Positions 57,747-64,000 of a DNA stretch of 64,000 bases are shown in pieces. The DNA comes from JAGVSR01 sp963786675 (GTDB lineage: Bacteria; Pseudomonadota; Alphaproteobacteria; Rhizobiales; Hyphomicrobiaceae). The stretch covers positions 1,116,001 through 1,180,000 of the forward strand of contig CAWAZY010000003.1 in NCBI GenBank assembly GCA_963786675.1. Reading direction: 5' to 3'. Positions within the stretch are counted from its first letter, which is position 1. Each line of letters begins with the position of its first letter. The notes under the pieces are model-generated. The model worked only from the letters and a program-made list of their open reading frames with translations. It was not told the DNA's origin and made no database searches. Position numbers and translations under genes: made by a program.

Positions 57747-59558
57747 TTAGTTCGGCGTCGCGGCGGGCGCGTGAACCGAACCAAGTTGGCCGACAGGCTT
57801 CAGGGAGTCTTCGAAGTCAGGCAGGCTCGTGAACCGGTAGCCCAGCAGCTTCAAACCAATGAGAAGCTTGCGCAGCTCAAGAGTGTCGCCCTTGAACCGG
57901 CCGATGCCACCATCCTCCTTCATCGAGAAGATGTAAGGGTGATAGAAGAACGAGGCCCAGTAATCGCGCACCACGATATTACGGCGCGCATCCGCCAGAA
58001 GGTCGTCGGCCGAACGGAGAAACGACGTCTGTTCAGATGTGGCATACGACATGTACCCCAGCGTCTCAGGCACAATTCTTTGCCCATAGACGTCGCGATA
58101 AATCTCGAACGGGAACATCTGTGTCAGACCGCCCTCGGACTTGGTGTCCCGATCGCGGTAGAGCTTTTCAGACTGAGCTTTGAGCGCATCGGCCGTGACG
58201 GACGTCATGGCGAGGCTTGCACTGCGATCCACAGCCGGAATGGTGAAGCGTGCGCCGAACGAGGATGAGTAGTAGGTGACCCGTCCGATCTGCCACGGGA
58301 TCACCTCCGCAAACACGCGGGCATTGGTCGCCGAGGCATGATAGTGCGGCGTGACCCAGAAGCGCGGCGCGTTTCCATACGCTTGGAAAACCGGCAGCCC
58401 TTGCGCAAGACGGTCAAGCGTCCACGCCGGCGTGTCGTCGCCAATTGGCTTGTTGTCCACCATGTTCCAGAATTCGTAATCGTCACCCGATGTTCCCGAG
58501 TGCGGATTCTTCATGGTCCCGAACTGGTGGGTGACACCGTGCCAGACGATTGTGTTGCGCGGGTCGCCCTGCAGTTTGCGGATGAACGCCATGAAATCCG
58601 GTTTGGCGTCGGCCGGTTGCGGCTTGGTGATCTTGCCCGTACCGAAGGCATCGAACGGATCCGCAAAATAGGGAATGTGCGCCATCGAGAACGGCACATC
58701 TTCCGACTGGTGGGCCGCGTGCGCCGCGCCCAGCAAATCAAGTTCGTAGGATCCGTGAATGTCCTCGGTCCGCGAGAATGCAAGCGGCTGAGGGCGAAGG
58801 GGCTGTTCGTCGAGAATGTCGAAGAGAAGATCGGCGAACGCAAAATAGCGGTCGCCTTCGTGCATGTAGGAGAACGGCACATCGCCGACAATGAACTTCG
58901 ATCCGTTGCGGAGGAAGTACGGCGACATCTGGCGGTTCGTATTGTGGATCAGATTGGCCAGCACATGATCCTTGGACGTTTCCCGGGTCGGGACGAAGCG
59001 GACGGCTGAGAACGCGCCTTCGGCGACGCCGCCGTAGACATCAACCGACTTCTTGAACAGCCGGTCCTTGTACGACACGTGCTGGAAGAAGGCCGGCTTC
59101 TTCGGATCAGACCGATCCGCTTCAAGCTGACCAGACACCACATGCTGGAAGGTGCGTTCGAAGTCCTTCTTGTCGAGTTCCTGTTGTCCAAAGCCGACCC
59201 AGGCAATCCGCTTAGTCGACGTGAAGAAGTCCGACAGGAACGCTTCTGGAATTTCAGAGTCCGGCGACGTTCCCAGATAAACCGTGCTCTTGCATGCCTC
59301 GAGATCGGCGGTCTCGAAACCGGAGATCGGACGCACCCGGATTTCGTAGTGCGGCCAATGTCCGAGCAGATTGGCCAACATGATCGCGTTGATCGGCCCG
59401 CTGCCGGGCGTCTCGGCATTGTCGCCGACCTCATCGTGATAAATGTTGATGCACGCGGCGCCCCGCACTGGCTCTGCGCGGGCACTTTCAATCGCTATCG
59501 GGGACATCAGCAGGGAAGAGAGAGCGTAGACGCAGAACTTGTTGCTCTGGAGTGTCAT
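57747..59558 (-). CDS. DUF2334-type polysaccharide deacetylase-like exported protein
   Basis: 603 residues from the ATG at 59558 with a signal peptide (KFCVYALSSLLMSPIAIESARA). The central part has the look of carbohydrate-esterase-4 relatives placed in DUF2334: NIYHDEVGD, PFSMAHIPYFADPFD, TIVWHGVTHQFG (His-containing) and DYEFWNM, and later FFYHPYIFSMKEDGG. The protein is likely periplasmic and could remove acetyl or other groups from the polymer made by the glycosyltransferase 54 bp downstream. Metal ligands cannot be fixed with certainty from motifs alone. Confidence 0.72.
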   Translation of the reverse strand: MTLQSNKFCVYALSSLLMSPIAIESARAEPVRGAACINIYHDEVGDNAETPGSGPINAIMLANLLGHWPHYEIRVRPISGFETADLEACKSTVYLGTSPDSEIPEAFLSDFFTSTKRIAWVGFGQQELDKKDFERTFQHVVSGQLEADRSDPKKPAFFQHVSYKDRLFKKSVDVYGGVAEGAFSAVRFVPTRETSKDHVLANLIHNTNRQMSPYFLRNGSKFIVGDVPFSYMHEGDRYFAFADLLFDILDEQPLRPQPLAFSRTEDIHGSYELDLLGAAHAAHQSEDVPFSMAHIPYFADPFDAFGTGKITKPQPADAKPDFMAFIRKLQGDPRNTIVWHGVTHQFGTMKNPHSGTSGDDYEFWNMVDNKPIGDDTPAWTLDRLAQGLPVFQAYGNAPRFWVTPHYHASATNARVFAEVIPWQIGRVTYYSSSFGARFTIPAVDRSASLAMTSVTADALKAQSEKLYRDRDTKSEGGLTQMFPFEIYRDVYGQRIVPETLGYMSYATSEQTSFLRSADDLLADARRNIVVRDYWASFFYHPYIFSMKEDGGIGRFKGDTLELRKLLIGLKLLGYRFTSLPDFEDSLKPVGQLGSVHAPAATPN

Positions 59559-60000
59559 GGGAGGGACCACCGTCGGAGTTTTGATACGTTCGGGACGACT
59601 GGCCGTGATGCATGAGGCGATGCTTCGATAGTCACGCACACACTGGTTCAGTCACTTGATCGCCCTTGGGGCGAAACTCAGTTGAGATTTTCCGGCGGCA
59701 CTCGGCCCGCCGTTTTTCATGTCCGCGCGCGCTCCAAAGCCCTCGCGTGGACTTCTGAAATTGGATCCACACGTTCCGCGAACGCATGGTCTTAATGGAA
59801 TATTACTCTATGTTCGATAGCGGATTAAAGACAGGGCTGCGGCCCATATTCATCAGACCTTGGTCTACTTAATTAGAGCCGTGTGCTGAGATTGGTCAGA
59901 ATTGAAGGGATCCAAAACGAGACAGCCCGTCATGGTACGTTCAGAATTCACAGCAATAGGCGTGCCAGAGGCATCTGGCGAGAAGAGACCAAAAACAAAA
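59559..60000. other. Upstream region of the polysaccharide operon
   Basis: No gene is seen. It contains TCAGACCTTGGTCTA (59853-59867), which repeats the candidate operator found upstream of the RTX peroxidase, and AT-richer sequence near 59790-59880 that may hold the promoter of the minus-strand operon. Confidence 0.45.
59853..59867. promoter_or_regulatory. Second copy of the TCAGACC-TT-GGTCT palindrome
   Basis: An inverted repeat matching at 6 of 7 base pairs. The 16 bases 59851-59866 are identical to 35103-35118. It lies about 295 bp upstream of the deacetylase-like gene start. Confidence 0.4.
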
Positions 60001-60025
60001 CGGCCCGCAGGTTAGGTGCGGGCCG
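60001..60025 (-). terminator. Intrinsic terminator of the BcsS-like gene
   Basis: A perfect 9-bp stem (60001-60009 with 60017-60025) with a 7-base loop. On the minus strand it is followed by TTTTGTTTTT. Confidence 0.88.
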
Positions 60026-60076
60026 CTGTCTCTAGGGATGATGTTGGTTCGTGAGGTGCCCCTTGGGCTCCTCCTC

Positions 60077-60896
60077 CTAAAATGAGAAGGAGAAGCTCGC
60101 ACCGCCATAGGCACCCTCGCCTCCGCTAGATGAGGCGAAACCAACCCCACCATTGTCGTCATCGACGAACTGGTGGCCCGCATTCAGGGTCAGTTCAGCA
60201 GGCATGTTTGGCGTGAGGTTGAAGCGGAAAGTCACGAAGCCACCAACACGCTGGTATTCCTCACCGTCGATCTCGCCGAACAGACCCTCTGGGCCCACGA
60301 CGAAACGCTTGCCGTTGTAGCCTGTGCGGATCAAGGCATAGTAGGCGTCGAACGCGGTCGAATAGGCGCCGCTGAAACTCAGAAAGAACGGAATTTCGTA
60401 ACTGGTTTCCGCGTCAAGCGCCACCTTGAAGCCACCTTCCGAACCCTGGATGTCGTTGCCAGGGTCAGCCGGCGAGAGATCGATATCCCGATACTCGAAG
60501 CCGACATAAGCGGTCGCTGTAAATACGCCCATCGTGCGCTGGTAGCCGATCATGACATCGAACGTAGCGGTCATCCGCGTCCACCGTCCCACCCGGCACG
60601 GTCGCTTCGTCATATTCGTAGTCGCCCGAGATGCCGACCAAGCGGAAAACAAAGCCATCCCGCGAGAAGTCGCCATTCAGCGACACGAGTGTACCGCCGT
60701 AAAAGGAGTGCGCATCATTAGAAACATCGACGCCTGAGAAGGAAACCACACGCTGGGTGTAGGAGCCGCCGTCCTGAACATCGCCATTGTAAACGTCGCC
60801 GCCAGCAAAAGCCGGAGCAGATGCGCAAGCGACCATCATGGCGGCGCCCGAAAACAAAGCCGCCTTGGTCTGCGCGAAAGCGCTAAATCGAATCAT
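60077..60896 (-). pseudogene. BcsS-like outer-membrane protein, +1 frameshift
   Basis: Signal peptide (KAALFSGAAMMVACASAPAFA), then a beta-barrel pattern: GTLVSLNGDFSRDGFVFRLVGISGDYEYD. The frame shifts +1 near 60575 (TVDADD...; dropping one base gives DADTATFDVMIGYQ) and continues GVFTATAYVGFEYRDID, LIRTGYNGKRFVVGPEG, VGGFVTFRFNLT, ending in GGASFSFSF with a terminal Phe. This matches the cellulose-biosynthesis-linked BcsS family of alphaproteobacteria. No bcsA or bcsB is in the window. A strong terminator follows. No other lesion is visible. Confidence 0.78.
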
Positions 60897-61413
60897 AGGT
60901 CAAACCCCCGTTGCAGTCACACGCGGTCGGACGCAGACAAACGGACGCAGACGAATCAATCGACCTTTGTTTGAGAATACCGATTCAGCTGGAGCGAGAG
61001 CAACGTTCCAAGCCGGAAAACCACGCTATTGTTCGAGCTCGTCAGCAGAAAAAGCCCGAAAAACCTGAGTTTCCGAACACGTCGTGATGCCGAATTGCAT
61101 CACTGGGGACCACCGACCCGTAGCCAAAAATCAAGAGAACTGATGAAAATCAATCTCTAACCGTCCAGAGGTCTCGAGCGAACGACCCAAAGCTCGAACA
61201 CTGTCAAGTCTTCTGATGTCTGACGTTCGGGTCCCGTGCTGCCTCAAGCGGCTTCGCACTTGGCTGGCGATGGGCCGGACAAGGAACCGTCCCCTCACGT
61301 CGGAACATCGTCGAGGGTGAGATGCTGGCGCGCCCCCTGCTCAGAAGCTTCAGGTTCGCAACCCGCAGGCGACCGCCTGGGCCAAATCGCGCTGCGGGGG
61401 CGAACAGCATCGT
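60897..61413. other. Intergenic region without recognised features
   Basis: 517 bp between the BcsS-like and SET-domain genes. Open frames here lack coding character, and no RNA or clear operator was recognised. The first ~150 bp should contain the promoter region of the BcsS-like gene. Confidence 0.4.
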
Positions 61414-61797
61414 CTACTTCGAGCACTTCGCGCAGCGGCAGATTCCGGCAAGATGGATCTCGAAGTATTCGTCTCCGTAATCGTAGGACAGCTCTTCGCA
61501 AGCCTGGATGGTGCGCAGCGCGTAGATATAAACGCGGCGTTGCCGGATCCTGACCTCGCAATTCGGAGCGCAGGAATGGTTGACGAAGCGCGCGATATTC
61601 GCCGGAATGTTTCCGTCGATCATGCTCACATCACTCGTCCAGAAAAGGTACTTCCCACGATTGTCCTTCATCTGCTTGGCTGTAGCGGGGCGTCCAAGGT
61701 ATTCGATGACAAAGGAACCCTTGGGTATGCGCTCTTGGGTGAAGAGCCCCCTGCCACTGTGTGACCGAAGGACTGTTAGCCGGAAGGGTGCAGGCAT
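61414..61797 (-). CDS. Small SET-domain protein methyltransferase-like
   Basis: 127 residues, a nearly minimal SET domain. It shows RSHSGRGLFTQERIPKGSFVIEYLG, the substrate/SAM region ARFVNHSCAPNCEVR (NHSCxPN), YALRTIQACEELSYDYGDEYF (catalytic Tyr region ELSYDY) and a cysteine-rich post-SET segment CRCAKCSK. Such genes are scattered in bacteria and probably modify lysines in proteins. The target is unknown. Confidence 0.88.
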   Translation of the reverse strand: MPAPFRLTVLRSHSGRGLFTQERIPKGSFVIEYLGRPATAKQMKDNRGKYLFWTSDVSMIDGNIPANIARFVNHSCAPNCEVRIRQRRVYIYALRTIQACEELSYDYGDEYFEIHLAGICRCAKCSK

Positions 61798-61978
61798 AAC
61801 TCATCGCTCTGGTGTTTGCGCTGACCGTCGTCAGCTGAGGGTCCGGTTCCACAAACGAGGCAAGTGACTGACGCGAACAGCGACGGTTCCGGTCTCAACA
61901 TCGCGGCCGGCGCACGGAACTCGAGGCAAAATAGACCCCCAGCCGAAATACCAATTCATTTTATATTATTCAAAAGGT

Positions 61979-62055
61979 TGGCGCGCCCGGCAGAGCTCGA
62001 ATCTGCAACCCCCGACTTAGAAGGTCGGTGCTCTATCCAGTTGAGCTACGGGCGC
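61979..62055 (-). tRNA. tRNA-Arg(TCT)
   Basis: A complete 77-base tRNA with CCA: acceptor GCGCCCG/CGGGCGC (7 pairs), D-arm GCTC/GAGC, anticodon arm CCGAC-CTTCTAA-GTCGG (anticodon TCT), variable loop GGGTT, T-arm GCAGA-TTCGAGC-TCTGC, discriminator G. The T-arm and variable loop are the same as in the element-borne tRNA-Arg(TCG) at 30453, and about 35 bp of 5' flank are similar too. Confidence 0.95.
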
Positions 62056-62156
62056 GAACTTGATCGATACGGTTCGCTACACGGTTCATAGCTCGCCGTC
62101 AAAAACGTCCGTGACTTATCGAGCCTTTACCAAGGACCGGATGAAGCGGGCGCCGC

Positions 62157-62192
62157 GAAGGCAGGTGCTCTATCCAGCTGAGCTGCGGGATC
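62157..62192 (-). pseudogene. Stray 5' half of another tRNA-Arg-like gene
   Basis: The minus strand reads GATCCCG, CA, GCTC-AGCTGGATA-GAGC, A, CCTGC, CTTC, then departs from tRNA sequence within the anticodon loop (next bases GCGG). No matching 3' half was found in the window. It lies about 100 bp upstream of the complete tRNA-Arg(TCT), just as at 30453/30622. Confidence 0.65.
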
Positions 62193-62377
62193 GGTCGATA
62201 ACGGGATTAGGTGAGGCCTGGGCCAAGTGCAAGGGCCGCGCGCGCCCCCCACGCACGCGGCCATCTGGCCGTTGTGAAATTCACGTCCCGCCACGGCCCA
62301 TATCTCGGGGTCTAGTGCTATGGTTTCGGAAAAACGATGGGTCCGAGGCACCGACACAAGAGTTCGGGTGACCCGTG

Positions 62378-62683
62378 TCAGTGGGTCCAGTTCGTCCGGC
62401 GACCGAACTTGAAATTGTCCGCGTAGGCCTTGCGCAATGGCGTGCGCGGTGTCGGTTCGCGCAGGTCGTAAGCCAAGCCATTGCGGGTCGCATAGGCAAT
62501 GGCTTCCTCTTTGGTGGCAAAGGTCAGCCGGATTTGCTGGCGCGTGTCGGACGAACTCGTCCAACCCATCAGGGGATCGATTTGCCGGGCGCTCGACGGC
62601 GCAAATTCCAGGACCCACTCCTGCATGCGCCCTTCGCCGGACTGCATGGCGGTTTTGGCGGGCCGGTAGATGCGGACGGTCAT
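62378..62683 (-). CDS. NDUFS4-like 'ETC complex I subunit' family protein
   Basis: 101 residues resembling the mitochondrial complex I accessory subunit NDUFS4, found in alphaproteobacteria: VRIYRPAKTAMQSG at the start, WVLEFAPSSARQIDPLMGWTSSSDT and LTFATKEEAIAYATRNGLAYDLREP, ending in FKFGRRTNWTH. It is probably a peripheral part of NADH:quinone oxidoreductase. In related genomes it often lies near tRNA-Pro, and a tRNA-Pro fragment is 150 bp away. Confidence 0.9.
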   Translation of the reverse strand: MTVRIYRPAKTAMQSGEGRMQEWVLEFAPSSARQIDPLMGWTSSSDTRQQIRLTFATKEEAIAYATRNGLAYDLREPTPRTPLRKAYADNFKFGRRTNWTH

Positions 62684-62833
62684 CGGACGCTCTCATCTCG
62701 GTTCGGCGTATGACACGCTACGGCGGGCCAACTTGCCCCATTAAGCCAGAATACCCGTTACGCCTGTGTGGGACCCGCATGGATCTGCGAGTATGCCCCG
62801 CTCTACACACGGGCGCGGCACGCGGACGGGACT

Positions 62834-62883
62834 TGGTCGGGGCGACATGATTCGAACACGCGACCCTCTGCTCCCAAAGCAGG
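62834..62883 (-). pseudogene. 3' half of tRNA-Pro(TGG): attachment site of the right-hand element
   Basis: The minus strand reads CCTGC-TTTGGGA-GCAGA (anticodon TGG), variable GGGTC, T-arm GCGTG-TTCGAAT-CATGT, acceptor CGCCCCG, A, CCA. There is no D-arm or 5' acceptor; sequence beyond 62883 is unrelated. The int-proximal position and minus orientation predict the complete tRNA-Pro at the far right end of the element, outside this window. Confidence 0.8.
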
Positions 62884-63071
62884 AAAACCCGCCTTTTTCA
62901 TACTGTACCGCATTGTTCCAGGTTGTTCCAGAGCGGCCATTTTAAGCTGTAATTTCCGCACTTTATGGCCTTGCCGTTCGTCTCAGGCTGTTCCAGGGTA
63001 GCTCACCTTGTAACGCAAAAACGGACCGGGAAATGGACCGGGAAAAATTTGGGACCGGGGAGTGACCCGTT

Positions 63072-64000
63072 TTGAGCAAGACGCTGGCCTTCAAAGATCA
63101 AGCAGTCAAGGGCGCCACCTACGACGGTGTGGGCCGGGAGACCGAGTACCGCATCGAGGGTCAACCGGGCCTCGTCCTCGTTGTCCAGCCGCCGGGCCGC
63201 AGTGGCGCCAGCCGGAAAACCTGGAAGTGCTACTACAGCGCCACCGTGGGCGGGGTGCGGCACAAGAGGAAGCCCACACTCGGGCAGTACCCCGGCACCA
63301 CCCTGGCGACGGCCCGCCGCCGGTGCGCCGACATCATGGACGCCGTGGATGCCGGTCGTGATCCGGTGGGCGAAGAGAAGGCAAAGCAGGCCGAAGCCCA
63401 GCGCGCTCAGCTGACCTTCGCGGACATGCTGCAGGACTACGTCGAGGATCAGAGCGCCCTGGACCTCGTCACGATCGGCGAGATCGAGCGCGCCCTCAAG
63501 AAGGACGCCATTCCGCTCATCGGCGACAAGCGACCGGCGGAGATCACGCCGCTTGATATTGAGGGGGTGGTCGACGCCGTCTGCCAGCGCATGAACAACG
63601 AGCGTGCAGCACGGCTGAAGAAAGCCAACCCGAAAACAGACGTTGAGGTGTCTGACAGTCGCGACCATGAAATGGCGCGCCATGTGCTTCGCTATCTGAA
63701 ACAGGTGTTCAACCACGCACTCATCGACAGTGAAGCCATGCGCGTGAAGTACGGCATCCAGACCAACCCTGCCGAGCGTCTGGGCCGCAGCAGACGCGGT
63801 AAGACTGGCCGATACGGGCGCCCAAAAGCCCGCAAACGCTTCCTGAACGACGCGGAGATCGTCGCCTTCTGGATGGCCATGGACGCCTCGAACATGGCAC
63901 CCAGCAGCGCGCGGATGCTGAAGATCGCCCTCTTGACCGCAGTCCGCGCCAGCGAGGTCCGCAAGGCCACGATCGAGGAGCTGGACCTGAAAGCCACGCC
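63072..64000 (+). CDS. P4-type tyrosine integrase, 3' end outside the window
   Basis: At least 309 residues from a TTG start (63072) behind GGGGAG; an in-frame stop at 63063 rules out an upstream start. The N-terminal arm-binding domain (DUF4102-like) has TEYRIEGQPGLVLVVQPPG, YYSATVGGVRHKRKPTLGQYPGTTLATARRR. A core-binding domain follows, then the start of the catalytic domain with the first active-site Arg in LLTAVRASEVRKATIEELDL. It lies 190 bp from the tRNA-Pro fragment, as usual for integrases. It belongs to an island that continues to the right. Confidence 0.9.
   Translation, partial: MSKTLAFKDQAVKGATYDGVGRETEYRIEGQPGLVLVVQPPGRSGASRKTWKCYYSATVGGVRHKRKPTLGQYPGTTLATARRRCADIMDAVDAGRDPVGEEKAKQAEAQRAQLTFADMLQDYVEDQSALDLVTIGEIERALKKDAIPLIGDKRPAEITPLDIEGVVDAVCQRMNNERAARLKKANPKTDVEVSDSRDHEMARHVLRYLKQVFNHALIDSEAMRVKYGIQTNPAERLGRSRRGKTGRYGRPKARKRFLNDAEIVAFWMAMDASNMAPSSARMLKIALLTAVRASEVRKATIEELDLKAT

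Noticed and set aside
62200..62377. Additional tRNA between tRNA-Arg and the NDUFS4-like gene
   Set aside because: Only the 5' half at 62157-62192 is tRNA-like; no cloverleaf can be closed.

Overview
The window looks like the chromosome of a GC-rich purple photosynthetic alphaproteobacterium, most likely Hyphomicrobiales. The evidence is an LH2 antenna operon (pucBA, pucC) behind PpsR/CrtJ-type operators, TadG-like pilus proteins, a BcsS-type outer-membrane protein, an NDUFS4-like protein next to a tRNA-Pro fragment, and type I secretion of giant RTX proteins. Species cannot be named from sequence alone.

Layout. 1-1.7 kb: oligopeptidase B, 5' end outside the window. 1.8-5.2 kb: two divergent TadG-like proteins, one frameshifted. 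5.4-10 kb: a membrane protein with a C-terminal domain resembling phage primases, a long gene-poor stretch, a peptidoglycan-binding-like protein, cutA and nadK. 10.4-13.3 kb: antenna operon with tandem operators, pucB, a pucA with a long tail and the Phe44/Leu45 signature of B800-820 complexes, a 12-bp hairpin, pucC and a repeat-bearing small protein. 13.3-22.8 kb: a nitroreductase, a VWA protein with two damaged partners, a solute-binding protein, a cystathionine beta-lyase and a frameshifted POT-family transporter.

22.9-30.7 kb: an integrated element. Its ends are the two halves of one tRNA-Arg(TCG) gene, 7.6 kb apart. It contains a complete, different tRNA-Arg(TCG), a decayed tyrosine recombinase, an IS3-family copy that truncates an AraC-like regulator, an IS remnant, two outer-membrane proteins and an L,D-transpeptidase. 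A similar pairing (complete tRNA-Arg(TCT) plus a stray 5' half) lies at 62.0-62.2 kb. A tRNA-Pro 3' fragment next to a P4-type integrase at 62.8-64 kb marks the left end of another element that runs out of the window.

30.8-47.8 kb: a GNAT-like protein, a CHASE4-GGDEF-EAL signalling protein and a methyltransferase-like protein, then a secretion operon: a giant haem peroxidase with RTX repeats (resembling the Mn-oxidising MopA family), its ABC exporter, a second RTX protein with an N-terminal membrane segment, and an HlyD-type adaptor. 48-52.3 kb: an RND efflux pair. 52.4-60.9 kb: an exopolysaccharide-like locus (glycosidase, wecB, NfrB-like glycosyltransferase with repeats, DUF2334 deacetylase-like protein, BcsS). 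61-62.7 kb: a SET-domain protein, tRNAs and an NDUFS4-like protein.

Six otherwise good genes are each broken by one net +1 frameshift, and another has a single in-frame stop. This may be assembly error or real decay and should be settled before any of these genes is called lost.
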